In this document: positions 41,734 through 51,251 of the stretch, in pieces
How the letters are laid out: the number at the start of each line of letters is the position of its first letter
Position numbering within the stretch: position 1 is the first letter of the stretch
NCBI RefSeq assembly: GCF_004331415.1
Contig: NZ_SJOP01000008.1
Span: 124,001 to 188,000 of the forward strand
DNA: 64,000 nt
Direction: 5' to 3'
From: Kosakonia quasisacchari
GTDB lineage: Bacteria > Pseudomonadota > Gammaproteobacteria > Enterobacterales > Enterobacteriaceae
The notes under the pieces: model-generated
Told to the model about the DNA's origin: nothing
Seen by the model: only the letters and a program-made list of their open reading frames with translations
Databases searched by the model: none
Made by a program: the position numbers and the translations under genes

Positions 41734-42078
41734 ATGCTGTAATTAGTTACAACATACTAATGAATCTTTCAGCGCCGTGCTGCGGAAACCTCTGTGATAG
41801 ACATCACTTTGCAGGTTCATCTACCCCTTAATACCCCGGAACGCGGAATTATCTGCTTGTACCGCTGCGAGTTTATATAAAACCATTATTTATCAATGGA
41901 TTAAAAAATAGAAATCCCTAACTCTTTATGGGTACTCCGTCGAATGAGCCCCGAAACGAAGCTGTAGCAGCTTGATCATCATCAATTCTCTTTGTCTTTG
42001 TGAGGGTTAACGTCGCCGCAATTGCAGCAATGTCGATTTACCAAGAGAGCCTGACAGGCTCCAACAGGAGAACCCCCG
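41734..42078 (+). promoter_or_regulatory. narG control region with FNR box and NarL heptamers
   Basis: Gene-free stretch upstream of narG. TTGATCATCATCAA at 41972-41985 is a perfect FNR box; centred at -41.5 it would place the transcription start near 42020. NarL-type heptamers include TACCCCT at 41822 and an inverted TACCCAT (ATGGGTA at 41928). The AT-rich stretch between about 41875 and 41925 could hold an IHF site, as is known for E. coli narG, but I cannot define it exactly. Confidence 0.82.
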
Positions 42079-45000
42079 ATGAGTAAATTCCTGGACCGGT
42101 TTCGCTACTTCAAACAGAAAGGCGAAACCTTTGCCGATGGGCACGGCCAGCTCTTAAACACCAACCGGGACTGGGAGGATGGATACCGTAACCGCTGGCA
42201 GCACGACAAAATCGTGCGTTCTACCCATGGCGTAAACTGCACGGGCTCGTGCAGCTGGCAGATCTTCGTGAAGAACGGTCTGGTTACCTGGGAAACCCAG
42301 CAGACTGACTATCCACGCACCCGTCCGGATATGCCGAATCATGAACCGCGCGGCTGCCCGCGTGGTGCCAGCTACTCCTGGTACCTCTATAGTGCTAACC
42401 GCCTGAAATACCCCCTGATGCGTAAACGCCTGATCAAACTGTGGCGTGAAGCGAAAGCTCAGCACAGCGATCCGGTTAATGCCTGGGCTTCCATCATTGA
42501 AGATGCGGATAAAGCGAAAAGCTTTAAACAGGCGCGTGGCCGCGGTGGTTTCGTACGTTCCTCCTGGCAGGAAGTGAACGAGCTGATTGCGGCATCTAAC
42601 GTTTATACCGTGAAAACTTACGGCCCGGACCGTGTCGCAGGCTTCTCGCCGATCCCGGCAATGTCGATGGTTTCTTACGCTTCCGGCGCGCGTTATCTCT
42701 CGTTACTGGGCGGCACCTGCCTGAGTTTTTACGACTGGTACTGCGACTTACCGCCAGCCTCTCCGCAAACCTGGGGCGAGCAGACCGACGTGCCGGAATC
42801 TGCCGACTGGTACAACTCAAGCTACATTATCGCCTGGGGCTCTAACGTTCCGCAGACCCGTACGCCGGACGCCCATTTCTTTACCGAAGTGCGCTACAAA
42901 GGCACCAAAACGGTTGCGGTAACGCCGGACTACGCCGAAATCGCTAAGCTGTGTGATTTGTGGCTGGCACCGAAGCAGGGTACCGATGCGGCAATGGCGA
43001 TGGCGATGGGCCACGTTATGCTGCGCGAATTCCACCTCGACAAACCGAGCCAGTACTTCACCGATTATGTTCGTCGTTATACCGACATGCCGATGCTGGT
43101 GATGCTCGAAGAGCGTGACGGTTACTATGCGGCAGGCCGCATGCTACGCGCCGCCGATCTGGTGGATGCGCTGGGTCAGGAAAATAATCCGGAGTGGAAA
43201 ACTGTTGCCCTGGATAGCGAAGGCAACCTGACCGCGCCGAACGGCTCTATCGGTTTCCGTTGGGGTGAAAAAGGCAAGTGGAACCTTGAGCAGCGTGATG
43301 GCAGTAACGGCGCTGACGTTGAGCTGGATCTGAGCCTGTTGGGCAAACACGATGATATCGCGCAGGTCGGCTTCCCGTACTTTGGTGGTGACAATACTGA
43401 ACATTTCGCGGGTGTAAAACTCGATAACATCTTGATGCACAAACTGCCGGTTAAACGCCTGCAACTGGCTGATGGCAGCACTGCGCTGGTCACCACGGTT
43501 TACGACCTCACGATGGCAAACTACGGCCTGGATCGCGGTCTGGGTGATGAAAACTGCGCAACCCGTTACGACGAAATCAAAGCCTACACACCAGCTTGGG
43601 CGGAGAAAGTCACCGGGGTTTCGCAGTCGCAAATTATCCGCATCGCCCGCGAATTCGCCGATAACGCCGATAAAACGCATGGCCGTTCGATGGTTATCAT
43701 CGGCGCCGGGATGAATCACTGGTATCACCTCGATATGAACTACCGTGGGATCATCAATATGCTGGTCTTCTGCGGTTGCGTGGGACAGAGCGGCGGCGGT
43801 TGGGCACACTACGTTGGCCAGGAAAAACTGCGTCCGCAAACGGGCTGGCAGCCGCTGGCATTTGCCCTCGACTGGCAGCGTCCGGCGCGTCACATGAACA
43901 GCACCTCCTACTTCTATAACCACTCCAGCCAGTGGCGTTACGAGACGGTAACCGCACAGGAATTCCTGTCGCCGTTAGCGGATAAATCCCGCTATACCGG
44001 CCATCTGATCGACTTTAACGTGCGCGCTGAGCGTATGGGCTGGCTGCCGTCCGCGCCGCAACTGGGCACCAACCCGCTGCGTATCGCCGCTGAAGCGGAA
44101 AAAGCGGGCATGAGCGCGGTCGATTACACTGTTAAATCGCTGAAAGACGGTTCACTGCGTTTCGCGGCGGAACAGCCGGAAAACGGCAAAAACCACCCGC
44201 GTAACCTGTTTATCTGGCGATCCAACCTGCTGGGTTCTTCCGGTAAGGGCCACGAGTTTATGCTCAAGTACCTGCTGGGCACCGAACACGGTATTCAGGG
44301 TAAAGATCTGGGCAAACAGGGCGGTGTGAAACCGGAAGAAGTGGAGTGGCATGACAACGGCCTCGACGGCAAACTGGATCTGGTGGTTACTCTTGATTTC
44401 CGTCTGTCCAGCACCTGTCTCTACTCGGATATCGTGCTGCCAACCGCGACCTGGTACGAAAAAGACGACATGAATACCTCGGATATGCATCCGTTTATTC
44501 ATCCGCTTTCTGCTGCCGTCGACCCGGCGTGGGAATCCAAAAGCGACTGGGAAATTTATAAAGGCATCGCCAAATCCTTCTCCGCGCTGTGCGTTGGGCA
44601 TTTAGGCAAAGAGACCGATGTCGTGACGCTGCCGATTCAGCATGACTCCGCCGCTGAACTTGCGCAGCCGCTGGGTGTGAAAGACTGGAAGAAAGGCGAG
44701 TGTGACCTGATCCCAGGCAAAACCGCGCCGCACATTATTCCGGTGGAACGCGACTACCCGGCAACCTACGAACGCTTTACCTCTATCGGCCCGCTGATGG
44801 AAAAAATCGGCAACGGTGGTAAAGGCATCGCCTGGAATACCCAGAGCGAAATGGATCTGCTGCGTAAGCTGAACTACACCAAAGCGGATGGCCCGGCGAA
44901 AGGGCAACCGATGCTCAATACCGCCATTGACGCGGCGGAAATGATCCTCACGCTGGCACCGGAAACCAACGGCCATGTGGCGGTTAAAGCCTGGGCAGCG

Positions 45001-45822
45001 CTAAGTGAATTCACCGGCCGCGACCATACGCATCTGGCAACGAATAAAGAGGAAGAGAAAATCCGCTTCCGCGATATTCAGGCTCAGCCGCGCAAAATTA
45101 TCTCCAGCCCGACCTGGTCAGGCCTGGAAGATGAGCACGTTTCCTACAACGCAGGTTACACCAACGTGCATGAGCTGATTCCGTGGCGCACGCTCTCCGG
45201 TCGCCAGCAGTTGTATCAGGATCATCAGTGGATGCGTGACTTCGGTGAAAGCCTGCTGGTTTACCGTCCGCCGATTGACACCCATTCGGTAAAAGCAGTG
45301 ATGGGCGCGAAATCCAACGGCAACCCGGAAAAAGCGTTGAACTTCCTGACGCCGCACCAGAAATGGGGCATCCACTCAACGTACAGCGACAACTTATTGA
45401 TGCTGACGCTGGGGCGCGGTGGTCCGGTGGTGTGGATGAGCGATAAAGACGCCAAAGAGATCGGCATTGAAGATAACGACTGGATTGAAGTCTTTAACGC
45501 CAACGGCGCGTTGACGGCTCGTGCGGTTGTCAGCCAACGTGTGCCAGCCGGTATGACCATGATGTACCACGCGCAGGAACGTATTGTGAACCTGCCAGGT
45601 TCAGAAATTACCGGGCAGCGCGGCGGGATCCACAACTCCGTTACCCGTATTACCCCGAAACCAACCCATATGATCGGCGGCTACGCCCAGCTGGCTTATG
45701 GCTTTAACTACTACGGCACGGTGGGTTCAAACCGCGATGAGTTCGTGGTGGTGCGTAAGATGAAGAACATTAACTGGTTGGATGGCGAAGGCAATGACCA
45801 GGTACAGGAGAGCGCAAAATGA
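42079..45822 (+). CDS. narG: Respiratory nitrate reductase A, alpha subunit
   Basis: Catalytic subunit of 1247 residues, reducing nitrate to nitrite at a bis-molybdopterin guanine dinucleotide centre on the cytoplasmic face. The N-terminal FS0 [4Fe-4S] ligands His and three Cys are visible in HGVNCTGSCSWQI and EPRGCPRG; the Mo-ligand-type Asp lies in PESADWYNSSY. The N-terminal MSKFLDRFRYFKQKGE segment is the remnant Tat-like leader typical of NarG. Its stop overlaps narH by four bases. Confidence 0.99.
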   Translation: MSKFLDRFRYFKQKGETFADGHGQLLNTNRDWEDGYRNRWQHDKIVRSTHGVNCTGSCSWQIFVKNGLVTWETQQTDYPRTRPDMPNHEPRGCPRGASYSWYLYSANRLKYPLMRKRLIKLWREAKAQHSDPVNAWASIIEDADKAKSFKQARGRGGFVRSSWQEVNELIAASNVYTVKTYGPDRVAGFSPIPAMSMVSYASGARYLSLLGGTCLSFYDWYCDLPPASPQTWGEQTDVPESADWYNSSYIIAWGSNVPQTRTPDAHFFTEVRYKGTKTVAVTPDYAEIAKLCDLWLAPKQGTDAAMAMAMGHVMLREFHLDKPSQYFTDYVRRYTDMPMLVMLEERDGYYAAGRMLRAADLVDALGQENNPEWKTVALDSEGNLTAPNGSIGFRWGEKGKWNLEQRDGSNGADVELDLSLLGKHDDIAQVGFPYFGGDNTEHFAGVKLDNILMHKLPVKRLQLADGSTALVTTVYDLTMANYGLDRGLGDENCATRYDEIKAYTPAWAEKVTGVSQSQIIRIAREFADNADKTHGRSMVIIGAGMNHWYHLDMNYRGIINMLVFCGCVGQSGGGWAHYVGQEKLRPQTGWQPLAFALDWQRPARHMNSTSYFYNHSSQWRYETVTAQEFLSPLADKSRYTGHLIDFNVRAERMGWLPSAPQLGTNPLRIAAEAEKAGMSAVDYTVKSLKDGSLRFAAEQPENGKNHPRNLFIWRSNLLGSSGKGHEFMLKYLLGTEHGIQGKDLGKQGGVKPEEVEWHDNGLDGKLDLVVTLDFRLSSTCLYSDIVLPTATWYEKDDMNTSDMHPFIHPLSAAVDPAWESKSDWEIYKGIAKSFSALCVGHLGKETDVVTLPIQHDSAAELAQPLGVKDWKKGECDLIPGKTAPHIIPVERDYPATYERFTSIGPLMEKIGNGGKGIAWNTQSEMDLLRKLNYTKADGPAKGQPMLNTAIDAAEMILTLAPETNGHVAVKAWAALSEFTGRDHTHLATNKEEEKIRFRDIQAQPRKIISSPTWSGLEDEHVSYNAGYTNVHELIPWRTLSGRQQLYQDHQWMRDFGESLLVYRPPIDTHSVKAVMGAKSNGNPEKALNFLTPHQKWGIHSTYSDNLLMLTLGRGGPVVWMSDKDAKEIGIEDNDWIEVFNANGALTARAVVSQRVPAGMTMMYHAQERIVNLPGSEITGQRGGIHNSVTRITPKPTHMIGGYAQLAYGFNYYGTVGSNRDEFVVVRKMKNINWLDGEGNDQVQESAK

Positions 45823-47354
45823 AAATTCGTTCACAAGTCGGCATGGTGCTGAATCTCGATAAGTGCATCGGCTGTCATACCTGTTCAGTAACCTGCAAAA
45901 ACGTCTGGACCAGCCGTGAAGGTATGGAGTACGCGTGGTTCAACAACGTGGAAACCAAACCGGGCACCGGCTTCCCGACCGACTGGGAAAACCAGGAAAA
46001 ATGGAAGGGCGGTTGGATCCGCAAAATCAACGGCAAACTGCAACCGCGGATGGGTAACCGTCCGATGCTGCTGGGTAAAATTTTCTCTAACCCGCACATG
46101 CCGGAAATTGATGATTACTACGAGCCGTTTGATTTTGACTACCAGAACCTGCATAACGCACCGGAAAGCAAACATCAGCCGATTGCCCGCCCACGCTCGC
46201 TGATCACTGGCCAGCGGATGGACAAAATCACGGCTGGCCCGAACTGGGAAGATGATTTAGGCGGTGAGTTCGACAAGCTGAGCCGCGATCAGAACTTCGA
46301 GAACATGCAGAAGGCGATGTACGGCCAGTTTGAAAACACCTTCATGATGTATCTGCCGCGCCTGTGCGAACACTGCCTGAACCCGGCTTGTGTCGCGACC
46401 TGCCCGAGCGGTGCTATCTACAAACGTGAAGAAGACGGCATTGTGCTGATTGATCAGGATAAATGCCGCGGCTGGCGTATGTGCGTGACCGGCTGCCCGT
46501 ACAAAAAAATCTACTTCAACTGGAAGAGCGGTAAGTCTGAGAAGTGCATTTTCTGTTACCCGCGTATCGAAGCAGGAATGCCGACGGTGTGCTCGGAAAC
46601 GTGTGTAGGCCGTATTCGTTATCTCGGTGTTCTGCTGTATGACGCAGATGCGATTGAAAATGCAGCCAGCACCGAGAACGAAAAAGATCTCTACCAGCGT
46701 CAACTGGATGTGTTCCTTGATCCAAATGACCCGGCGGTGATCGCCCAGGCGCTGGAAGATGGCGTACCGCAAAGCGTGATTGATGCGGCGCAGAAATCGC
46801 CGGTCTACAAAATGGCGATGGACTGGAAGCTGGCGCTGCCGCTGCATCCGGAATACCGCACATTACCAATGGTTTGGTACGTACCGCCTCTGTCACCGAT
46901 TCAGTCTGCCGCTGATGCAGGTGAGCTGGGCAGCAACGGTATTCTGCCGGATGTGGAAAGCCTGCGTATTCCGGTGCAATACCTGGCGAACCTGCTGACC
47001 GCAGGCGATACCGGTCCGGTTCTGCTGGCGCTGAAACGTATGTTGGCAATGCGCCACTTCAAACGTGCGGAAACCGTTGATGGTGTTGAAGATACCCGCG
47101 CGCTGGAAGAAGTCGGCCTGTCAACTGCCCAGGCGCAGGAGATGTACCGTTACCTTGCGATTGCTAACTACGAAGATCGTTTCGTGGTGCCGTCGAGCCA
47201 CCGCGAGCTGGCGCGTGAAGCCTTCCCGGAGAAAAACGGTTGTGGCTTTAGCTTCGGCGATGGTTGCCACGGTTCGGACACCAAATTCAACTTGTTCAAC
47301 AGCCGTCGCATTGACGCGGTGGATGTGACAGTGAAAACGGAGCCGCACCCATGA
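45819..47354 (+). CDS. narH: Respiratory nitrate reductase A, beta subunit
   Basis: Electron-transfer subunit of 511 residues. Four Cys groups are seen: CIGCHTCSVTCKNVW, CEHCLNPACVATC, CRGWRMCVTGC and CIFCYPRIEAG...CSETC. In the third group a Trp replaces one Cys, the known basis of a [3Fe-4S] cluster (FS4) next to three [4Fe-4S] clusters. It passes electrons from NarI haems to NarG. It overlaps both narG and narJ by four bases. Confidence 0.99.
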   Translation: MKIRSQVGMVLNLDKCIGCHTCSVTCKNVWTSREGMEYAWFNNVETKPGTGFPTDWENQEKWKGGWIRKINGKLQPRMGNRPMLLGKIFSNPHMPEIDDYYEPFDFDYQNLHNAPESKHQPIARPRSLITGQRMDKITAGPNWEDDLGGEFDKLSRDQNFENMQKAMYGQFENTFMMYLPRLCEHCLNPACVATCPSGAIYKREEDGIVLIDQDKCRGWRMCVTGCPYKKIYFNWKSGKSEKCIFCYPRIEAGMPTVCSETCVGRIRYLGVLLYDADAIENAASTENEKDLYQRQLDVFLDPNDPAVIAQALEDGVPQSVIDAAQKSPVYKMAMDWKLALPLHPEYRTLPMVWYVPPLSPIQSAADAGELGSNGILPDVESLRIPVQYLANLLTAGDTGPVLLALKRMLAMRHFKRAETVDGVEDTRALEEVGLSTAQAQEMYRYLAIANYEDRFVVPSSHRELAREAFPEKNGCGFSFGDGCHGSDTKFNLFNSRRIDAVDVTVKTEPHP

Positions 47355-48061
47355 TTGAACTGGTGGTTATTTCTCGTTTGCTCGAGTACCCGGATGCTGC
47401 CTTATGGCAGCACCAGCAGGAAGTTTTCGATGCGCTGGCGTCGGGAGAAAACCTGGCAAAAGCTGACGCCCAGCACGTTGGCGTTTTCCTGCGTGATCTT
47501 ACTTCTCAGGAGCTGCTGGACGCGCAAGCGAACTACAGCGAATTGTTCGATCGTGGCCGCGCAACCTCGCTGCTGCTGTTCGAACACGTCCACGGTGAAT
47601 CCCGCGATCGCGGGCAGGCGATGGTCGATCTGCTGGCGCAATATGAGCGCCACGGCTTGCAACTGGATAGCCGTGAGTTGCCGGATCATCTGCCGCTCTA
47701 TCTGGAGTATCTGGCGCAACTGCCCTTTGCTGAGGCTATCGGCGGTTTGCAGGATATCGCGCCGATCCTCGCACTGTTAAAAGCGCGTTTAGCGCAGCGC
47801 GAAAGCCACTATGCAACGCTGTTTGATGCGCTGTTATCGCTGGCGAACACCCAAGTGGATAACGCGCAGGTCGCGGAAAAAATTGCCGGTGAAGCCCGCG
47901 ATGATACGCCGCAGGCGCTGGATGCCGTGTGGGAAGAAGAGCAGGTCAAATTCTTCGCCGAACAGGGCTGCGGTGATTCCGACATCACTGCGCACCAGCG
48001 TCGTTTTGCGGGTGCCGTTGCGCCGCAATATCTGAATATCACAACAGGAGGAGAGCGCTAA
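47351..48061 (+). CDS. narJ: Nitrate reductase molybdenum cofactor assembly chaperone
   Basis: System-specific chaperone of 236 residues that binds apo-NarGH and allows cofactor insertion before membrane attachment; it is not part of the final enzyme. All-helical and acidic, with the TorD/NarJ-type segment [22 protein letters not shown] and the [13 protein letters not shown] motif. Overlaps narH by four bases and narI by one. Confidence 0.98.
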   Translation: MIELVVISRLLEYPDAALWQHQQEVFDALASGENLAKADAQHVGVFLRDLTSQELLDAQANYSELFDRGRATSLLLFEHVHGESRDRGQAMVDLLAQYERHGLQLDSRELPDHLPLYLEYLAQLPFAEAIGGLQDIAPILALLKARLAQRESHYATLFDALLSLANTQVDNAQVAEKIAGEARDDTPQALDAVWEEEQVKFFAEQGCGDSDITAHQRRFAGAVAPQYLNITTGGER

Positions 48062-48738
48062 TGCACTTCCTTAATATGTTCTTCTTTGACATCTATCCGT
48101 ATATTGCCGGGGCGGTTTTTCTGGTCGGCAGTTGGCTGCGCTACGACTATGGGCAGTACAGCTGGCGGGCGGGCTCCAGTCAAATGCTGGATCGTAAAGG
48201 GATGACGCTGGCTTCGAACCTGTTCCATATCGGTATCTTAGGGATCTTTGCCGGTCACTTCCTCGGCATGTTAACGCCGCACTGGATGTATGAATCCTTC
48301 CTGCCGATTGAAGTGAAACAGAAGATGGCGATGATTGGCGGCGGTGCCAGCGGTGTGCTGTGTCTGGTTGGCGGTTTGCTGCTGCTGAAACGCCGTTTGT
48401 TCAACCCGCGTATTCGCGCGACCTCAACCGCGGCGGATATCCTGATTATGTCGCTGCTGATGGTGCAGTGTGCGCTGGGGCTGCTGACCATTCCGTTCTC
48501 TGCGCAGCATATGGATGGCAGCGAGATGATGAAGCTGGTTGGCTGGGCGCAGTCGGTTGTGACGTTCCATGTTGGCGCTTCCGCGCATCTTGAGGGCGTG
48601 GCCTTTATTTACCGTGTGCATCTGGTATTGGGCATGACGCTGTTTGTGTTGTTCCCGTTCTCCCGCCTGGTGCACATCTGGAGCGCGCCGGTGGAGTACC
48701 TGACACGCAAATACCAGATTGTTCGCGCCCGTCGCTAA
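48061..48738 (+). CDS. narI: Respiratory nitrate reductase A, gamma subunit
   Basis: Membrane cytochrome b of 225 residues with five hydrophobic helices. It oxidises quinol at the periplasmic side and anchors NarGH. The helix-borne His pairs that bind the two b haems are visible ([17 protein letters not shown] near 56-66 and the later [22 protein letters not shown] near 187-206). GGAGGAGAG precedes the ATG. Last gene of the operon; a terminator follows at once. Confidence 0.98.
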   Translation: MHFLNMFFFDIYPYIAGAVFLVGSWLRYDYGQYSWRAGSSQMLDRKGMTLASNLFHIGILGIFAGHFLGMLTPHWMYESFLPIEVKQKMAMIGGGASGVLCLVGGLLLLKRRLFNPRIRATSTAADILIMSLLMVQCALGLLTIPFSAQHMDGSEMMKLVGWAQSVVTFHVGASAHLEGVAFIYRVHLVLGMTLFVLFPFSRLVHIWSAPVEYLTRKYQIVRARR

Positions 48739-48743
48739 TCAGC

Positions 48744-48770
48744 AAAAACCCCGCACTGCGGGGTTTTTTT
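48744..48770. terminator. Terminator between narI and the DMT transporter gene
   Basis: AAAAACCCCGCA, CT and GCGGGGTTTTTTT form a strong hairpin right after narI. It overlaps the end of the convergent transporter gene by two bases and can serve both. Confidence 0.92.
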
Positions 48771-49656
48771 ACTGTCGCGTTGGCACTATCGCTGACGTGG
48801 TTTTTCGCTCGCCCCAGCCAAGATTGTTGCCTGCGGCAGCCAGCAGAATTAATACGCCACCTGCCATTTGCAGCGCGCTTAATGTATGCCCAAACAGCGC
48901 GTTATCCACCACAATCGCCACCAGCGGATAAATAAATGACAGCGAGCCAATCAGCGGTGTGGGGAGTTTTTGTATCGCGCTATACAACAGCTGATACATC
49001 ACACCGGTATGCACAATACCCAGCGTCAGCAAAATACCCCACGGCAATGTCTCGCCTGACATTGGCAGATGCACCAGCGGCAGCAACATCAGCGTGCCGG
49101 TTAATACCTGAATCAGGGCAATGTGCTGCGGCGGAAGTTGCTTAAGGTGGCGGGTGATTAACGCGGTGACAGCATAGAAAAAAGCAGCGCCCAGCGCCAT
49201 GGCAATGCCGATAAGCCATTGCGTGTTCGGGTGGTGCAATTCACTGAGCAGCAGAAGCACAACGCCGGAAAACGCCACCAGCAGCCATCCCCACTTCGTA
49301 AGCGTAACGCGCTCGCCAAGCAACATGCTCATTAGCACTAACATAAAAGGCTGGGTGTTGTAGACCACCGTGGCCAGTCCCATTGAAATGCGGCTGTACG
49401 CTGCGAACAGTAACAACCAGTTAATCACCAGCGCGATGCCGCCCGCTACCGCCAGCAGTAAAACCGGGAACGCAAGGCGAGTGAAAGGTTGTCTGCCAAA
49501 GCGGATAAACAGAAATAGCGCGCCTGCGCCTATCAGGCAGCGCCAGAAAACAACATCAATCACCGGCAGACCGCTAAGCAGTACAAATGCACCAATCGAC
49601 CCGGAAATCAGCATCGCCAGGCTCATCTGCCAGGTACCATTAGGGATATTTTTCAT
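48769..49656 (-). CDS. DMT superfamily (EamA) transporter
   Basis: Inner-membrane protein of 295 residues with ten hydrophobic helices and two EamA repeats; the family motif is seen in LATVVYNTQPFMLVLMSMLLGERVT and again in LIGSLSFIYPLVAIVVDNALFG. Such proteins usually export amino acids or other small metabolites. It is divergent from an Lrp-family regulator with about 100 bases between, which suggests substrate-dependent control. Not part of the E. coli gene order here. Substrate unknown. Confidence 0.9.
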   Translation of the reverse strand: MKNIPNGTWQMSLAMLISGSIGAFVLLSGLPVIDVVFWRCLIGAGALFLFIRFGRQPFTRLAFPVLLLAVAGGIALVINWLLLFAAYSRISMGLATVVYNTQPFMLVLMSMLLGERVTLTKWGWLLVAFSGVVLLLLSELHHPNTQWLIGIAMALGAAFFYAVTALITRHLKQLPPQHIALIQVLTGTLMLLPLVHLPMSGETLPWGILLTLGIVHTGVMYQLLYSAIQKLPTPLIGSLSFIYPLVAIVVDNALFGHTLSALQMAGGVLILLAAAGNNLGWGERKTTSAIVPTRQ

Positions 49657-49762
49657 TTCTCATCTCCTGAACGTTGTTGGCATATTGTGAAAAAACGGCG
49701 GTCAGCTTTATATAGATGTTATAAGGTGCATGATGATTAATTCCTTTATAAATTAGGTGAAG

Positions 49763-50209
49763 ATGATGGATTACCTTATTGACGATATCGATCGCGCGAT
49801 TTTGACCTGCCTCGCAGAGGATGCGCGCCAGTCATTGAAGGTGTTAAGCGCGAGAGTGGGGCTGACGTCGCCCAGTACGGCCGAACGTGTTAAACGGCTG
49901 GAAGAACGCGGCGTGATTGAAGGCTATGGCGCGCGCGTAAACCTGACCGCGCTGGATTACCGCTTGCAGGCGCTGGTGCGCGTCCGCCCGATGCCTGGCA
50001 TGTTGCAGAAGGTGGACAAAATGCTCCAGGCACTGCCGGAATGCATTGAGTGTGACAAAGTAACGGGGGAAGACTGTTTTGTTATGCGGCTGGTAGTGCG
50101 ATCGATTGAGCAACTGGATACGTTGCTGGATGGAATTGCTGAATATGCGCAGTGCAATACGTCGATAGTGAAGAGCAGCCCCGTAAAAAGACGGTTACCA
50201 CCGCTATAA
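49763..50209 (+). CDS. Lrp/AsnC family transcriptional regulator
   Basis: Regulator of about 148 residues, started at ATG 49763 (AGGTGAAG before it); ATG 49766 is also possible. N-terminal helix-turn-helix (DDIDRAILTCLAEDARQS...LTSPSTAERVKRLEERGVI) and a C-terminal RAM-type ligand domain (ALVRVRPMPGML; ECDKVTGEDCFVMRLVV). Lrp-type proteins sense amino acids. It most likely controls the divergent DMT transporter gene. Confidence 0.9.
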   Translation: MMDYLIDDIDRAILTCLAEDARQSLKVLSARVGLTSPSTAERVKRLEERGVIEGYGARVNLTALDYRLQALVRVRPMPGMLQKVDKMLQALPECIECDKVTGEDCFVMRLVVRSIEQLDTLLDGIAEYAQCNTSIVKSSPVKRRLPPL

Positions 50210-50248
50210 GGTTCGGCTGCCAGACGCATGGAGTGCAGGGTTTTCCCT

Positions 50249-50369
50249 ATGGCGGCAACGTTTGCTCGCCTTGCTCGAGTCGAACCTTAATCGAAGGTTC
50301 TCGCCCTTCCCGGATCGGGAATATATGCAGGAACTGAGAGATGTGGGGATTGGGTTTTACTTGAAGAGA
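50249..50369 (-). repeat. tyrT-associated repeat 1 (incomplete)
   Basis: Distal copy of the tRNA-derived repeat, beginning within the unit (GGCGGCAACG). It contains the shared CTCGAGTCGAACCTTAATCG block and the CCTTCCCGGATCGGGAAT and GGATTGGGTTTTACTTGAA segments, then runs into repeat 2. Confidence 0.8.
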
Positions 50370-50545
50370 TGGTGGTGGGGGAAGGATTATTCGTCACTTC
50401 GTTCCTCACCCTTCGGGCCGTTGCCTGCGGCAACGTTCTCTCGCATGCGCTCGACTCGAACCTTAATCGAAGGTTCTCACCCTTCCCGGATCGGTAATAT
50501 ATGCAGGAACTGAGAAGTGTGGGGATTGGGTTTTACTTGAAAAGA
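50370..50545 (-). repeat. tyrT-associated repeat 2 (about 176 bp, complete)
   Basis: Begins with TGGTGGTGGGGGAAGGATT, a copy of the 3' end of tRNA-Tyr, as do the repeats of the E. coli tyrT operon, and ends at the 3' end of the real tRNA at 50546, giving a period of 176 bases. A GTTGCC-TGC-GGCAAC hairpin lies inside. Confidence 0.82.
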
Positions 50546-50630
<85 letters not shown>

Positions 50631-50664
50631 AGGGGAAAATCAAATTGTCGATGCAGTATGTAGA

Positions 50665-50784
50665 TGGTGGTGGGGGAAGGATTATTCGTCACTTCGTTCC
50701 TCACCCTTCGGGCCGTTGCCTCTGGCAACGTTCTCTCGCCTTCGCTCGAGTCGAACCTTAATCGAAGGTTCTCACCCTTCCCGA
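50665..50784 (-). repeat. tyrT-associated repeat 3, in the spacer between the tRNA genes
   Basis: Starts with the same tRNA 3'-end copy (TGGTGGTGGGGGAAGG) and continues as repeat 2 through CTCACCCTTCGGGCCGTTGCC to CTCACCCTTCCCG, then diverges. Confidence 0.8.
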
Positions 50785-50839
50785 TAAGTGCATGCATCAA
50801 AAGTACTTAACGGTGTTATCACATCGCTGTGATGAATAA

Positions 50840-50924
<85 letters not shown>

Positions 50925-50954
50925 ACGGGGTTACTACATTATTGTGATGTTGCG

Positions 50955-51035
50955 AAAGGGAAGGATTATTCGGAGCTAACGCTCCTCACCCTTCGGGCCG
51001 TTGCCTCTGGCAACGTTCTCTCGCTGGCACTCGAG
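50955..51035 (-). repeat. tyrT-associated repeat 4, joined to a broken tRNA
   Basis: Carries GGGAAGGATTATTCG, then a variant stem (GAGCTAACGCTCCTC), the common CACCCTTCGGGCCGTTGCC block and the CTCGAGTCGAACC block, where it runs directly into the decayed tRNA-Tyr copy. Confidence 0.75.
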
Positions 51036-51090
51036 TCGAACCTTCGAAGTCGATGACGGCAGATTTGCAGTCAGCTACCTTATGCCCACC
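51035..51090 (-). pseudogene. Decayed tRNA-Tyr copy at the promoter-proximal position
   Basis: About 35 bases are nearly identical to the anticodon and variable arms of the intact genes. The 5' part has lost about 12 bases of the D-arm region and the acceptor stem is damaged (GGTGGGC). The 3' acceptor strand is replaced by repeat sequence. The anticodon loop reads CTGCAAATC, giving GCA rather than GTA. It should not fold into a normal tRNA. Confidence 0.8.
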
Positions 51091-51142
51091 ACGGGTAAAG
51101 CTGTTTCTTACTGGCCTGCTTCCATCTCGGGAAGCGCGGCGC

Positions 51143-51170
51143 ATCATATCAAATGACGCGCCGCTGTAAA
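51143..51170 (-). promoter_or_regulatory. tyrT promoter
   Basis: On the minus strand TTTACA (-35, 51165-51170) and TATGAT (-10, 51143-51148) are 16 bases apart, followed by a GC-rich discriminator (GCGCCGCGC). This is essentially the classical E. coli tyrT promoter, known to be under stringent control. Confidence 0.95.
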
Positions 51171-51251
51171 GCGTTGAAGCGAGAAAAATGAATCAGTTGT
51201 CTGCTTTTTGCCCGTAACGATGCAAAGCCGAACAACGCATTAAATTAATGG

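Noticed and set aside
43144..43923. Open frame of 259 codons opposite narG
   Set aside because: Shadow of narG; no family features and no ribosome-binding site.
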